Assembly: GCF_000772705.2 (NCBI RefSeq)
Contig: NZ_JSBW02000040.1
Location: 104,486 to 168,485, forward strand
Source of the DNA: Xanthomonas vasicola
GTDB lineage: Bacteria > Pseudomonadota > Gammaproteobacteria > Xanthomonadales > Xanthomonadaceae
DNA: 64,000 bases
Reading direction: 5' to 3'
The position numbers were made by a program, and so were the translations under genes. The number at the start of each line of letters is the position of its first letter. The first letter of the stretch is position 1. Shown here piece after piece: positions 11,110-23,113 of this stretch. The notes beneath the pieces are model-generated. The model searched no databases. It saw only the letters and a program-made list of their open reading frames with translations, and was not told the DNA's origin.

Positions 11110-11859
11110 ATGACGCGCCACCTCCCCTTTTTGCTCGATCCCGATCCAGCGGCGCCGTTTCCGCCGGCCGCGCAAGCCTTGCGCGACCCGGACGGCCTGC
11201 TCGCCATCGGCGGCGATCTTTCGCCACAGCGGCTGCTCAATGCCTACGCGCACGGCATCTTCCCGTGGTTTTCGGACGGGCAGCCAATCCTATGGTGGAG
11301 CCCAGACCCGCGCATGGTATTTCGCACCGATGCGCTGCGTCTGTCGTCGCGCTTCAAGCGCCAGCTCCGCAGCAGCAGCTGGACCATAAGAGCCGACACC
11401 GCCTTCGAACAGGTGATCAATGCCTGCGCATCGGTACCGCGCCCAGGCCAGGACGGCACCTGGATCACCGCGCCGATGCAGCAGGCCTACATCGCATTGC
11501 ACCGGCTTGGCCATGCACACTCGTTCGAAGTCTTCGATGGCACGCATCTGATAGGCGGCATCTACGGCGTTGCGATCGGCCAGATGTTCTTCGGGGAAAG
11601 CATGTTCAGCGTCCAAAGCGGCGGCTCCAAGGTGGCGCTGGCTGCGTTGGCTGCGTATCTGCAGGCAGAAGGTTGGCCGTTGCTTGACGCCCAGGTGGAA
11701 AACCCGCACCTGCTCAGCCTGGGCGCGCAGCGTTTGCCGCGTGCGCCGTTTCTGCAGCAAGTGGAACTCCAGGTCGCCCAACCCGCCGCACCCGGCGCTT
11801 GGTCCGAGCGCTACGGAGAACGCCCTGCCAGCGCGCTGGGTGAAGGCCGCTTAACATAA
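11110..11859 (+). CDS. aat: Leucyl/phenylalanyl-tRNA-protein transferase
   Basis: Adds Leu or Phe from charged tRNA to proteins with N-terminal Arg or Lys, making them substrates of ClpS-ClpAP (N-degron pathway). The 249-residue protein carries family motifs: GLLAIGGDLSPQRLLNAYAHGIFPW near the N-terminus, then WWSPDPRMV, and GQMFFGESMFS at about 157-167. It sits with infA, clpA and clpS, so transferase, adaptor and unfoldase of the same pathway lie within 4 kb. infA follows after 80 bases with its own promoter. Confidence 0.97.
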   Translation: MTRHLPFLLDPDPAAPFPPAAQALRDPDGLLAIGGDLSPQRLLNAYAHGIFPWFSDGQPILWWSPDPRMVFRTDALRLSSRFKRQLRSSSWTIRADTAFEQVINACASVPRPGQDGTWITAPMQQAYIALHRLGHAHSFEVFDGTHLIGGIYGVAIGQMFFGESMFSVQSGGSKVALAALAAYLQAEGWPLLDAQVENPHLLSLGAQRLPRAPFLQQVELQVAQPAAPGAWSERYGERPASALGEGRLT

Positions 11860-11862
11860 AAT

Positions 11863-11891
11863 TTGCACCACGGGGAGATGGCGCGTAAAAT
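11863..11891 (+). promoter_or_regulatory. Sigma-70 promoter of infA
   Basis: TTGCAC (11863-11868), exactly 17 bases, then TAAAAT (11886-11891), just after the aat stop and about 50 bases before the infA start. Confidence 0.75.
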
Positions 11892-11939
11892 GTCGTCCCT
11901 TACGGCCCTACCGGGCCAGCCGTGATTGCACAGGATTAC

Positions 11940-12158
11940 ATGTCGAAAGACGACTCCATTGAATTCGAAGGCAGCGTCAGCGAGACGCTTCCCAACACCA
12001 CGTTCCGGGTCAAGCTGGAGAATGGGCACGAGATCATCGCCCATATCTCCGGCCGTATGCGTAAGAACTACATCCGCATCCTGACCGGCGACCGGGTCAA
12101 AGTTGAGATGACTCCTTACGACCTGACCAAGGGTCGTATTACCTACCGCATGAAGTAA
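11940..12158 (+). CDS. infA: Translation initiation factor IF-1
   Basis: Binds the 30S A site during initiation. 72 residues forming one OB-fold. The N-terminus [11 protein letters not shown], central [21 protein letters not shown] and C-terminal KGRITYR are near-invariant in the family. The ATG at 11940 follows AGGA at a good distance; the in-frame GTG at 11922 would add six residues that relatives lack. A rho-independent terminator follows immediately, so this is a single-gene unit. Confidence 0.98.
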
Positions 12159-12182
12159 GCGGTTTTGGTATTGAGACGCAAG

Positions 12183-12202
12183 GCGGCCACTGGCCGCTTT
12201 TT
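12183..12202 (+). terminator. Terminator of infA
   Basis: GCGGCC-ACT-GGCCGC followed by TTTTT, starting about 25 bases after the infA stop. Confidence 0.9.
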
Positions 12203-12385
12203 GTCGTGCCCGCGATTTCAGTGCGCAATGCAGAATGATGGTTAACGCGTACTGTTCCGGATCAGTTCCTTGGCTATGAGGCACCGGCAGTCCAGTAGAG
12301 AAGCGACGCGCCGGGCCATCGGTGCTAACGCCATGCGAGCGATGAAGTGGCCAACCTCGCAGACATTTGTCCCATTTGTAGACGT

Positions 12386-12415
12386 AAAAAAGCCGCTCTT
12401 TCGAGCGGCTTTTGC
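12386..12415. terminator. Terminator of clpA (bidirectional)
   Basis: An 8-bp perfect stem (12391-12398 / 12403-12410) flanked by A6 on the left and T4 on the right. It can end clpA transcription on the minus strand and any read-through from infA. Confidence 0.9.
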
Positions 12416-12441
12416 TTATCTGCCAAATCAGCGGGTGGCGA

Positions 12442-14724
<2,283 letters not shown>

Positions 14725-14866
14725 TGGTGACTCCGAACGGCTGTTGCCAACAATATGCGGCTTTTGTTGGGATTTTCCACAACCCTATCGGATAGGCATG
14801 TTCAGACAGCGTTAGTACGTGATCGCAGCCACACTGTTGCGCTGCTGAAATGACCCGGCCGAGGCC

Positions 14867-15187
14867 TCAGGCCTGTTCCATCGTGCACAGCAGCGGGTGC
14901 TGGTTCATGCGCGAAAACTCGTTAACCTGCGCCACTTTCGACTCTGCAACCTCACGGCTGTAGACCCCGCAGACGCCACGCCCGCGGGTGTGGACGTGCA
15001 ACATGATCTGAGTGGCCTGCTCCAGGTTCAGGTTAAAAAACTGTTCCAGGACCGTCACCACAAAGTCCATCGGGGTGTAGTCATCGTTCAGCAATAGCAC
15101 CTGATAGCGCGGCGGTGGCGCAACTTCAGGCTTGCTGGCTTCGACCATCAGGCCGTGGTCGTGTTCGTGTGAGGTATTCCGAGGCAT
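14867..15187 (-). CDS. clpS: ATP-dependent Clp protease adaptor ClpS
   Basis: Delivers N-degron substrates (N-terminal Leu, Phe, Tyr, Trp) to ClpA. 106 residues. The core [17 protein letters not shown] contains the substrate-pocket Asn-Asp pair, followed by [16 protein letters not shown] start at 15187 (MPRNTS...), which gives the usual flexible N-terminal tail. The longer frame to 15247 adds 20 atypical residues. Confidence 0.96.
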   Translation of the reverse strand: MPRNTSHEHDHGLMVEASKPEVAPPPRYQVLLLNDDYTPMDFVVTVLEQFFNLNLEQATQIMLHVHTRGRGVCGVYSREVAESKVAQVNEFSRMNQHPLLCTMEQA

Positions 15188-15437
15188 CCAGTCATTATAC
15201 GGTTCAAGCTCGCGTGCATTGGACGATTTACGCTGCGCCCCGCACAATTTGTCTCCAACTTTCTGGCTGGCCCTTGATGATCGATTCTATGACCGCGCTG
15301 TTGCTGGCGCCGTCGTCTACCGCAGATGCCCCCATGCCCGCAGCGAGCGACGGTGCAGGCGCACATGGATGGCACCGCGATGCCGGTCCCGCTGCCGATG
15401 CGGTAGGCATGCCTTCGGTCGCGCAAGAGCAGGTGCG

Positions 15438-15896
15438 ATGAGCGCCCAAGAGCAGCGCTGGCATCCTGATGTGACAGTGGCCGCGGTTGTGGTGCGCGAC
15501 GGGCGCTTTTTGCAGGTGGAAGAATCCATTGGCGGCCGCCTGCTGCTGAACCAGCCCGCCGGGCATCTGGAGCCCAACGAAAGCCTGCTGGACGCCGCCG
15601 TGCGCGAAACCCTGGAGGAGACCGCCTGGGATGTGCGCCTGACCCAGTTCATTGGTACCTATCAATGGGTCGCGCCCAGCGGGCAGTGCTTTCTGCGCTT
15701 TGCCTTCGTTGCCGATGCCGTGACCCACCACCCCGACCGCAGCCTGGACACCGGCGTGGTGCGCGCGCTGTGGATGACCCCGGAAGAGCTGCGCGCCTCG
15801 ACCGAGCACCTGCGCAGCCCCCTGGTGTGGGACGTGGTGGCCGATTACCTGGCCGGGCAGCGTTACCCGCTGTCGCTGTTGCGGCACGTCGCATGA
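15438..15896 (+). CDS. nudJ: Nudix phosphatase NudJ
   Basis: Nudix hydrolase of the NudJ type, acting on nucleoside di/triphosphates and the thiamine precursor HMP-PP in E. coli. 152 residues. The Nudix box starts at GHLEPNE and ends in [11 protein letters not shown]; the usual final Gly is replaced by Ala-Trp, while the metal-binding REXXEE is intact. The C-terminal [21 protein letters not shown] closely resembles the E. coli protein. The stop overlaps the mnmA start (ATGA), the same gene order as E. coli nudJ-mnmA-hflD. Confidence 0.92.
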   Translation: MSAQEQRWHPDVTVAAVVVRDGRFLQVEESIGGRLLLNQPAGHLEPNESLLDAAVRETLEETAWDVRLTQFIGTYQWVAPSGQCFLRFAFVADAVTHHPDRSLDTGVVRALWMTPEELRASTEHLRSPLVWDVVADYLAGQRYPLSLLRHVA

Positions 15897-17017
15897 GCAC
15901 GCCGCGCATTGTGGTGGGCGTGTCCGGCGGCGTGGATTCGTCAGTGGCCGCATGGAAACTGGCGCATCAAGGCGAGCAGATCGCCGGGCTGTTCATGCAG
16001 AACTGGGCCGACGACGGCAGCGGCGATTGCCGCGCAGAAGACGACCGCCGCGACGCGGTCGCCGTCTGCGGCGTGCTGGGCATCCCGTTTCATTTCCGCG
16101 ACTTCTCCGGCGAATACTGGAGCGGCGTGTTCGAGCATTTCCTGGCCGAATACGCGGCCGGGCGCACGCCAAACCCGGATGTGTTGTGCAACCGCGAAGT
16201 GAAGTTCAAGCATTTTCTCGACGCAGCGCAGGCGTTGGGTGCCGAACGCATCGCCACCGGTCATTACGCGCAGGTGGCGCATCGCGGCGGGCGGTGGCGG
16301 CTGCTGCGCGGCGCCGACCGCGGTAAGGATCAGAGCTATTTTCTGCATCAGCTGGGGCAGACCCAGTTGGCTGCGACACTGTTCCCGATCGGCGATCTGG
16401 AAAAAAGCACGCTGCGCCGGACTGCCCAGGACGCCGGCTTGCCGACCCATGCCAAGAAGGATTCCACCGGCATCTGCTTCATCGGCGAACGTGATTTCCG
16501 CGAGTTTCTGGGCCGCTACCTGCCCGCGCGCACCGGCGAGATCCGCGACCCGCAGGGGCAGCGCATTGCCGAGCACCCCGGGGTGTTCTACTTCACCCTG
16601 GGTCAGCGCGAGGGGCTGAACATTGGCGGCGTGCGCGGACGTGCTGCAGCGCCGTGGTACGTGGTCGGCAAGGACGTGGCGAGCAATGTGCTGTACGTGG
16701 ATCAGGACCGCGACAGCCCGCTGCTGCAATCGCGCTGGTTGCAGTCAGAACAGGCCCACTGGGTGACCGGTGCGCCGCCAGCGCGCCGCTTCAGTTGCAC
16801 CGCGCAGACCCGCTACCGCCAGCCCGACGAGCCCTGCACGGTGGACGTGCAGGACGATGGCAGCGTGAAGGTGCATTTCGAACGGCCGCAACGGGCGGTG
16901 ACACCGGGGCAGTCGCTGGTGCTGTACGACGGCGAGGAATGCCTGGGCGGTGCGGTCATTGCCGCCACCGACGCGCCGCTGGAACGCCAGTTGGCGGGAT
17001 CTTCTTTTTTCCTCTGA
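15893..17017 (+). CDS. mnmA: tRNA-specific 2-thiouridylase MnmA
   Basis: Makes 2-thiouridine at wobble position 34 of tRNA for Lys, Glu and Gln, using ATP and sulfur relayed by Tus proteins. 374 residues. The PP-loop GVSGGVDSS is at 9-17. The catalytic cysteines are Cys99 (in NPDVLCN) and Cys195 (in [12 protein letters not shown]). The start ATG overlaps the nudJ stop. The C-terminal beta-barrel for tRNA binding is complete. Confidence 0.98.
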   Translation: MSTPRIVVGVSGGVDSSVAAWKLAHQGEQIAGLFMQNWADDGSGDCRAEDDRRDAVAVCGVLGIPFHFRDFSGEYWSGVFEHFLAEYAAGRTPNPDVLCNREVKFKHFLDAAQALGAERIATGHYAQVAHRGGRWRLLRGADRGKDQSYFLHQLGQTQLAATLFPIGDLEKSTLRRTAQDAGLPTHAKKDSTGICFIGERDFREFLGRYLPARTGEIRDPQGQRIAEHPGVFYFTLGQREGLNIGGVRGRAAAPWYVVGKDVASNVLYVDQDRDSPLLQSRWLQSEQAHWVTGAPPARRFSCTAQTRYRQPDEPCTVDVQDDGSVKVHFERPQRAVTPGQSLVLYDGEECLGGAVIAATDAPLERQLAGSSFFL

Positions 17018-17029
17018 GGTAGTGGCTTG

Positions 17030-17644
17030 ATGAGTGTTTCCATGGATCACCGCGTGCTGGCGCTTGCCGGCGTCGCCCAGGCCCTGCAGCAGGTGCGGCG
17101 GATCGCCGAAACCGGGCATTCGGAAGCGGCGACGGTGCGCACCGCCATGGACAGCGTGTTCCGGGTGGACGCCGACTCGCCGGAGGCCGTCTACGGCTCG
17201 GCAGCGGCGCTGGCGCCCGGCCTGCGCCTGTTGCACAACTATTTCCGCAACCAGGGCCAGGACGAGGTGCTGCCGCGCCTGGCACTGGCGGTATTGCAGT
17301 TGGAGCGCCGGTTCGTGCGCGACACCACCACCGTGGCCACCGTCGCCAGTGGAATCGACGCGGCGGCGCGCCAGGCCCAGCAACTGGGCGATAGCAACCA
17401 CCCGGATGTGCTGAGCTCGCTCGGCGGGCTGTACGCGCAGACCATCAGCCACTTGCGACCCAAGGTCATGGTGCAAGGCAACCCGCACTACCTGGGCCAG
17501 GCCGGTGTGGTCGCCGAGATCCGCGCGCTGTTGCTGGCAGCGGTGCGCTCGGCGGTACTGTGGCGGCAGATGGGCGGCAGCCTGTGGGATTTCCTGTTTG
17601 CCAAACGCGCCATGATCGAAGCGGTGGACCGCGCGCTGCGCTAA
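17030..17644 (+). CDS. hflD: High-frequency lysogenization protein HflD homolog
   Basis: 204-residue, mostly helical protein of the HflD/YcfC family, a membrane-peripheral protein that in E. coli binds lambda CII. Its normal cellular role is unclear. Family stretches include [19 protein letters not shown] at the N-terminus, [20 protein letters not shown] (about 142-161), and [20 protein letters not shown]. The start ATG at 17030 follows GAGGT; a TTG three bases earlier is also in frame. The gene follows mnmA by 12 bases. Confidence 0.93.
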   Translation: MSVSMDHRVLALAGVAQALQQVRRIAETGHSEAATVRTAMDSVFRVDADSPEAVYGSAAALAPGLRLLHNYFRNQGQDEVLPRLALAVLQLERRFVRDTTTVATVASGIDAAARQAQQLGDSNHPDVLSSLGGLYAQTISHLRPKVMVQGNPHYLGQAGVVAEIRALLLAAVRSAVLWRQMGGSLWDFLFAKRAMIEAVDRALR

Positions 17645-17782
17645 GAGCGGCTAAAACCGTAGCGAGCAGTCGTCAGGTGGGTGCGGACGGCGCGCAGGAG
17701 CCGGTGTGTACCCGTCGTACATGCCGATTCCGAGCACCGGCCGCGCCCGCCGGCGGCTGCGGAGTAGATTGTTAGCTGCTCT
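17645..17782. repeat. MITE-like element with imperfect inverted ends
   Basis: Begins GAGCGGCTAA and ends GTTAGCTGCTC, the near-complement, enclosing about 115 bases of GC-rich non-coding sequence. It starts directly at the hflD stop. Short intergenic elements of this type are frequent in Xanthomonas genomes as far as I recall. No coding capacity is seen. Confidence 0.55.
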
Positions 17783-17877
17783 AAAACAGCGCGAAAAACA
17801 GCTTGTGGCGCAACGCTAGCGGCCGCCGGCGCGCGCCAACCGCGGTTGAATGGACAAGACGATCTGGCGATCGTCGC

Positions 17878-17904
17878 TAAAGACAATGGGGGGAGTGCCG
17901 ATAC
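17878..17904 (+). promoter_or_regulatory. Sigma-28 (FliA) promoter of the chemotaxis transducer gene
   Basis: TAAAGACA, 11 bases, GCCGATAC, against the consensus TAAAGTTT-N11-GCCGATAA. It lies 29 bases before the chosen start at 17933 and therefore argues against a start further upstream. Confidence 0.75.
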
Positions 17905-17932
17905 AGCAACCGTGACTCTGCCGAGAACGCCC

Positions 17933-19123
17933 ATGTATTCACGTCCACTCATCCGTCTAGCCGCTCCTTTGGCTCTGACCTTGCTGTTTCCCTTCGCTGT
18001 CGGATTCGACTGGCCCGCTTCGGTGCGCTGGGCAATCCTGGCGACCATGACCCTCAGTTGGTTGGGTTTCGCTGCCTGGGTGACTTATTCCCAGTTCCGG
18101 TCTAATCCGGACCAGGCACGCATCCTGCGCGAGCAGGACCAACTGCTCAACGAACTACGTACGTTCGTCAGCAACGAAGTGGACGGTTCGCGCTCAGAAG
18201 TTGAGCGTGCCCGTGAACTGATCCGCCAGGCCGTGTCCGGTCTTGGTGGCAGCTTCGAAGCGATGAACCGCAAATCGCGCCAGCAAAGCCAGGCACTGGC
18301 CCGCATCGTCGACCGTGCCGGTGACGATGGCAGTGCCGGCGTCGACGTCGCCCGCTTCGCCCAGCATGCCAGCTCCCGCATGGAGCAATTGGTGGAAGCG
18401 CTGGAACAGGTGAGCGGCCAAAGCACCAATACCGTCCATCACATCGATGAGATGGCACAGCATCTAGATGGCATCTTCGCACTGTTGGAAGACGTCAAGT
18501 CGATTGCCGACCAGACCAACCTGCTAGCCTTAAACGCCGCCATCGAAGCAGCACGTGCCGGTGAAGCCGGTCGCGGCTTCGCCGTGGTTGCCGACGAGGT
18601 GCGCAATTTGTCCGAGCGTTCCACCACCTTCAACGAACAGATCCGCAAGCTGGCACACAGCTCCAAGGAATCGATCGCCAAGGTACGCGAAACGGTCTCG
18701 CAGCTGGCCTCGCGTCATATGGACCGCTCCCGCGAGGCGCGCCATGAATCGGCCGCGATGCTGGAGAACGTCGCTCAGATAAACGCCTCGTTGGGCGATG
18801 GCATGCGCGAAATCTCCGAGTGCGCACGGTCGATCGATGGCAGCGTGGCCGAAGCGGTGCGTGCCCTGCAGTTCGAGGACATCGCCACGCAAACGCTGAG
18901 CGGTATCCACACCCACCTGGATCGCCTTACCGCAATCAACCGCGAAGCGGTGGCGCTGCAGGAACTGCTGCATCGCAATGGTGGCGTGTACGACAGCGAC
19001 CTGGTCGCCGCATTGGCCAAGGTGTCCAACCGTCTGCGCGACATGCGTGTGGAGTGGGAACGCCCGCCGCACAAGCCGGTGGCACAGCAAGGCATGGGTG
19101 CCGGCACGGTCGAGTTGTTCTAA
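17933..19123 (+). CDS. Membrane-anchored methyl-accepting chemotaxis-type transducer without sensor domain
   Basis: 396 residues. Two hydrophobic segments (about 5-22 and 30-50) separated by only a few residues anchor the protein, leaving no periplasmic ligand domain. A long cytoplasmic helical region follows. The highly conserved MCP hairpin tip ([22 protein letters not shown], then [18 protein letters not shown]) spans about 190-230. There is no HAMP domain I can see and no C-terminal CheR-binding pentapeptide. It probably senses an intracellular or membrane signal and couples to CheA/CheW. The upstream FliA promoter ties it to motility. A small gene of unknown function follows. Confidence 0.88.
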   Translation: MYSRPLIRLAAPLALTLLFPFAVGFDWPASVRWAILATMTLSWLGFAAWVTYSQFRSNPDQARILREQDQLLNELRTFVSNEVDGSRSEVERARELIRQAVSGLGGSFEAMNRKSRQQSQALARIVDRAGDDGSAGVDVARFAQHASSRMEQLVEALEQVSGQSTNTVHHIDEMAQHLDGIFALLEDVKSIADQTNLLALNAAIEAARAGEAGRGFAVVADEVRNLSERSTTFNEQIRKLAHSSKESIAKVRETVSQLASRHMDRSREARHESAAMLENVAQINASLGDGMREISECARSIDGSVAEAVRALQFEDIATQTLSGIHTHLDRLTAINREAVALQELLHRNGGVYDSDLVAALAKVSNRLRDMRVEWERPPHKPVAQQGMGAGTVELF

Positions 19124-19209
19124 GAACGATGCCGTCACGCAGCTGCTGATCCCGACATTCCCCGGCCTTCCGGGGATTTGTCGTTCCGTAACCATCTGGT
19201 GTTCCGCTC

Positions 19210-19494
19210 ATGACGCTTCTAGCTCCGACCATCGATGCCTCCACTGCCGCACTGCAGGCCGCTGCACTGGCAGCCGCGCATGCCGAGCGCATCGCGCAAA
19301 GCGATGCGGCCAAGCCCGCGCTGCGGCGCGTCCGCATGCCGGCCGCGTTGGAACGGCTGGAAAGCAGCGCCCGTGCAGAGCTGCAGGCACTGATCAACCC
19401 GCGCCGCGCCTGCAGCGAAGAGGAACTTTTGTTCGCAACCGTGGCCTGGGATATGGGTCTGGATGGCGCTGCGGTCGACGGATCGGGGCGATAG
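19210..19494 (+). CDS. Small conserved-looking hypothetical protein
   Basis: 94 residues, Ala-rich and helical, ending with RACSEEELLFATVAWDMGLDGAAVDGSGR. No signal peptide or membrane segment. It starts 86 bases after the transducer gene on the same strand and is followed by a hairpin, so it may share the FliA-driven transcript. I do not recognise the family. The codon pattern with high GC at third positions supports a real gene. Confidence 0.6.
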   Translation: MTLLAPTIDASTAALQAAALAAAHAERIAQSDAAKPALRRVRMPAALERLESSARAELQALINPRRACSEEELLFATVAWDMGLDGAAVDGSGR

Positions 19495-19513
19495 GCCGCC
19501 ACTGCCGTCAACA

Positions 19514-19549
19514 GCGGGGCGTGCCTCGGCAGGCGCCCCGTTGCTTTGT
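19514..19549 (+). terminator. Probable terminator after 19494
   Basis: CGGGGCG/CGCCCCG arms with an internal TGCC/GGCA extension, then TTGCTTTG. The T-run is interrupted, so confidence is moderate. Confidence 0.55.
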
Positions 19550-19886
19550 CTCACTGCCCGACCATCAGCGCTTTTGCATCAAGCCGGGCCAGCAGGTCTG
19601 GCTCTGCGCTCGTGATGCCGATCAATTGCAGCATCAGGGTGATTGCTCCCCTGCCCGCCTTCTCGACGACGGTTACGACAGAGCGTGAGGCTTCAATTGA
19701 TGCGGAATGCTATGGTGCACGGCAATCGCGCGTCTGCTGCTTGGCTGCAACGCTATTGCCTGCGCGTCGTCGCATGACACGCTACAAGCACCTTCTTGTC
19801 GCCCAAGCGCTTCGGCTTAGTCACATGAGTGGAAAATGGGCGCGCCAGGTGGAGAGCTGCTGATTTGCGGTTCGGCTGCGGGGCCC

Positions 19887-20005
19887 TTGCCCGCTCACCA
19901 TCGCGGGACACGCTGCAAGTACGTCCCTGTAAGCTCCTTGGCGGCATGGATGCCGCCTTCGAACCCCCATCGACGGGTTTACGGCATGTCCCGCGAGCGG
20001 TAAGG
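19887..20005. repeat. Inverted-repeat element, copy A
   Basis: Outer arms TTGCCCGCTCACC...CGGGAC and GTCCCGCGAGCGGT... are imperfect complements. A central palindrome GGCGGCATGGATGCCGCC lies at the middle. The stretch GGGACACGCTGCAAGTA, GTCCCTGTAAGCTCCTTGG is nearly identical to copy B at 35747-35843. Confidence 0.7.
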
Positions 20006-20279
20006 ACGCCGCGCACTCAAAGCCGCGAGGGTTGCTGCATGATCCGCGCAACTTGGCGGGAATACTCAGCGTCGTCGATGCTATCGCGGAGCTTCCAGGG
20101 CGGCTTCACGGCTTGCCCGTTGATCGTGAGGAAAACGCGCATTCGACCGAGCAAGCGTTTAACTGCATTCAAACGCCGCTACGACTCGTCATCGGATGTC
20201 TCGAATCGTCGCACACGCGAATAGATCACTCACAGTGCTGACGACTGGGGCTTGAACTCACGCACCGCCAGGCAGTATG

Positions 20280-23066
20280 TCAGTTGGCGATGACCAAGCG
20301 CGCACCCAGCCGCATACCGGCGTCGGCTTCGCGTAGCCACTGCGCCATGTCGCGTGGCGACAGCGGGCGTGAGTAGAAGTAACCCTGAATTTCGTCGCAG
20401 CCCTGCTGGCGCAGCAGTGCATCTTCCTGCACGGTTTCCACACCTTCGGCGACTACCTGCATGCCCAGGGCATGGCCCAGATGCACGATGGCCTGAGTGA
20501 CTTCGGCAGTGTTGGCGTCGTCGAGCATGCCTTGCACGAAGCTGCGGTCGATCTTCAGCCGCTGCACCGGGAAGCGGTTGAGGTAATGCAGGTTCGAGAA
20601 GCCGGTACCGAAGTCGTCCACCGCCAGCAATACGCCGTTCTGTTCGAACAGTTCGAAACAGCGGCGCAGCGAATCGGAGTCGCGAATCAAGGCAGATTCA
20701 GTCAGTTCCAGCTCAAGACGCGAAGGCGGCCAGCCATTGTCGCGACAGATTTCCAGCACACGCTCGGCAAAACCGCGCTCGCGCAACTGCACCGCAGACA
20801 CATTCACTGCAACGCGGCTGAAATGCAGGCCGGCGCGATCCCAGACCACGGCCTGGCGGCAGGCTTCGCCGATCACCCATTCGCCCAGTCGCACGATTTC
20901 GCCGCATTCTTCGGCAATGGGAATAAATTCGACCGGGCTGCACGGACCGTGTCCAGGGCGGTTCCAGCGCATCAGCGCTTCGATCGCCGGCGATGCATCG
21001 CCTACGGTGTTGACCAGCGGCTGATAGACCAGCGTGAATTCTTCGCGCTCGAGCGCGCCCTGCAGCGCATGCTCCAACTCAAGGCGGCGCTGCGCACGCA
21101 GCAACACGTCCTGGCTGTAGTAATGGAAGGTGTTGCGGCCAGATTCCTTGGCGGCATACATTGCCGCATCGGCGGCGCGCAGCAAGCTGTCGAAATCCGA
21201 CAGCCCTTCACCCTGCAGCGCGATGCCGATGCTGGCGCCGAGCTTGACGGTGACGTGTTCCTTGCGCAGCGGCTCGCCAAGCGCGGCGATGAGCTTACGC
21301 GCAACATGGCCGGCATCTTCCGGCTCGGACATATCGCGTAGCAGGACAATGAATTCGTCGTCGCTGAAGCGGCCGAACAGGTCGCTATTGCGCAAATGTT
21401 GATGCAGGCGTGACGAGGCAAGCTTGAGCAGGTTGTCGCCGGTGGCATGACCGAACGAATCGTTGATGCTCTTGAAGCCATCCAGATCGATCAACAGCAT
21501 CGCCAGCACCTGACCACGCTCGTTCGCTTCGCGAATGGCGTTCTCTGCCTGCTCGCGCAGCAAGAAACGGTTTGGCAAACCGGTCAGGCGGTCGTAATGG
21601 GCAAGCAGTTCGATGCGTTCGTTGGCTTCGCGTTCGCGGGTGATATCGCGGAATAAGGCCACAAATCGCAGCGGCAAGCCCTCGCGGCGATCCAGCTCGA
21701 TCAGCACCTGCACCCAGACACGCTGGCCAGAGTTGCGATAAAAACACAGCTCCAGTTGCTCAGGCAGACCGCCATCGGAAATACGCAGCAGCGCCGCTTC
21801 GAATGCGTCGCGCGAATCCTGGGTGTACAGCGACAACGCCTGTTCCAGGGTGATATTTTCCTTGCGCAGGCCGTGGATGCGGTAGCACTCCTCGGTCCAT
21901 TGCATACGCCGGGTGTCGACCTCGATCTCGCAGCCGCCGATCTTGCCCAACGCGGACACGCGGTTGAGCAACTCGGTGCGCCAGCGGATCAGCGCGTCGG
22001 TCTGGCGTTGTTCCGTGACGTTCTGCAGTTGGCCGAGTAGGCGTACCATGCTGCCGTCGCCGTCGAACACCGGCTGCGCCCATACCCCCAGATGATGCGG
22101 ATTGGCGCCGAGCAGACCGTTGATTTCCAGTTCGAAATGCACCGGCATGCCTTCGTGCTTGATCTTGCGCCAGGCGCTGCGCAGTTGCGCAACCGAGGGC
22201 CGACCAAGCAAACGCAGGACGTCGCGAATGCCATGTAGACGCACGTTGGTCATGCCGAGTTGTTGCAGGAAGTCCTGCGACACCCACAGTGCGTCTTGGT
22301 GCGAATCCCAACTCCAGCTACCCATGCTGGCAATGCGTTGTGCTTCTTCGAGCTGGGCCTGCTGCTCGCGCAGCTGCTGCTCGAGCAGTTTGTGATGGTG
22401 CACGTCGGTATGCGTGCCGACCATGCGCAGTGGGCGTCCGTCGGCGGTGCGTGATACCACGCGGCCGCGATCCAGGATCCAGCGCCACTGGCCATCGTGC
22501 TGACGCAGCCGGAATTCGGCCACGTAGGTGTCGGTGCGGCCTTCCAAATGGGCCTGTACCGCCGCGCTGACATGCGCGTGGTCTTCCGGATGAATCAGCC
22601 CGGACAAGGCAGTGAGATTGTTCGGCAGCGGCGGCTCGGAATAACCGAGCATGCGCGTCCAGCGCTCGGACCGATACACCACATCGGCCGGAATGTCCCA
22701 GTCCCACAAGCCGTGATCGGCGCTGTCCAGGCCCATTTCCCAGCGGCTGGTGCCATCGGCACCCTTCGGCTCGGGAATGCTCAAGGTGAAGGCCATGATC
22801 TGGCCCTGCTCGTCGCAGACCGCACGCAACCAGCCTTCCAGCCGACCGCCGACAGGCCCCGGCAATACGCAAGGCGCCATGCCACCGCTGTCGGCCAGCT
22901 GGGCACGGCTGCTTTCCAAAACGTCGGCATAGGCGCCAAGGGTTGCCGGCAATCCAAGCGATTGCGCAACGCGGTTGGCCGCCAGAGGCTGGCCATGCGC
23001 ATCCAACAACACCACCGCTGAGGTCAGCGGGTGCTGCAGCATGCTTGCAATGACGCCTGAGTCCAC
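20280..23066 (-). CDS. PAS-GGDEF-EAL protein, probable c-di-GMP phosphodiesterase
   Basis: 928 residues, cytoplasmic. An N-terminal PAS-like segment (1-95) is followed by three PAS regions at about 110-225, 240-355 and 365-478, each with a helical linker, then GGDEF at about 485-645 and EAL at 665-915. The GGDEF signature reads SDDEF at 568-572, so cyclase activity is unlikely. The EAL domain has EAL at 696-698, NVSAVQL, LELTES, VDDFGTG, RLKIDRS and VAEGVET, all residues expected for hydrolysis. Start is GTG at 23066, with GGAGT 8 bases upstream. A sigma-28-like promoter lies about 50 bases upstream. It corresponds in position to Xcc XC_2226 as I recall. Confidence 0.9.
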   Translation of the reverse strand: MDSGVIASMLQHPLTSAVVLLDAHGQPLAANRVAQSLGLPATLGAYADVLESSRAQLADSGGMAPCVLPGPVGGRLEGWLRAVCDEQGQIMAFTLSIPEPKGADGTSRWEMGLDSADHGLWDWDIPADVVYRSERWTRMLGYSEPPLPNNLTALSGLIHPEDHAHVSAAVQAHLEGRTDTYVAEFRLRQHDGQWRWILDRGRVVSRTADGRPLRMVGTHTDVHHHKLLEQQLREQQAQLEEAQRIASMGSWSWDSHQDALWVSQDFLQQLGMTNVRLHGIRDVLRLLGRPSVAQLRSAWRKIKHEGMPVHFELEINGLLGANPHHLGVWAQPVFDGDGSMVRLLGQLQNVTEQRQTDALIRWRTELLNRVSALGKIGGCEIEVDTRRMQWTEECYRIHGLRKENITLEQALSLYTQDSRDAFEAALLRISDGGLPEQLELCFYRNSGQRVWVQVLIELDRREGLPLRFVALFRDITREREANERIELLAHYDRLTGLPNRFLLREQAENAIREANERGQVLAMLLIDLDGFKSINDSFGHATGDNLLKLASSRLHQHLRNSDLFGRFSDDEFIVLLRDMSEPEDAGHVARKLIAALGEPLRKEHVTVKLGASIGIALQGEGLSDFDSLLRAADAAMYAAKESGRNTFHYYSQDVLLRAQRRLELEHALQGALEREEFTLVYQPLVNTVGDASPAIEALMRWNRPGHGPCSPVEFIPIAEECGEIVRLGEWVIGEACRQAVVWDRAGLHFSRVAVNVSAVQLRERGFAERVLEICRDNGWPPSRLELELTESALIRDSDSLRRCFELFEQNGVLLAVDDFGTGFSNLHYLNRFPVQRLKIDRSFVQGMLDDANTAEVTQAIVHLGHALGMQVVAEGVETVQEDALLRQQGCDEIQGYFYSRPLSPRDMAQWLREADAGMRLGARLVIAN

Positions 23067-23113
23067 TCTGGAACACTCCGAAGAATCGACTCTGGCCTTC
23101 GGAGTCGCAATGG

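Larger units (their letters stand above)
19495..20279. other. Gene-free stretch of 785 bases
   Basis: Opens with a strong GC hairpin (19515-19521 / 19534-19540, followed by TTGCTTTG), a probable terminator for the transducer transcript. It contains one copy of the inverted-repeat element family at 19887-20005. The rest has lower GC than neighbours, many stops in all frames, and no frame with convincing codon use. The gene beyond it converges from the minus strand. Confidence 0.6.

Noticed and set aside
12203..12385. Possible small gene between infA and clpA
   Set aside because: Short frames only, bounded by two terminators, with no coding bias.
15276..15441. 54-codon plus-strand frame ending on the nudJ start
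   Set aside because: The ATGA overlap is suggestive, but the peptide is low-complexity Ala/Pro/Gly with no ribosome-binding site.
19753..20051. Minus-strand frames of 76-87 codons over the 19.8-20.0 kb gap
   Set aside because: They cover inverted-repeat copy A and lack start signals.
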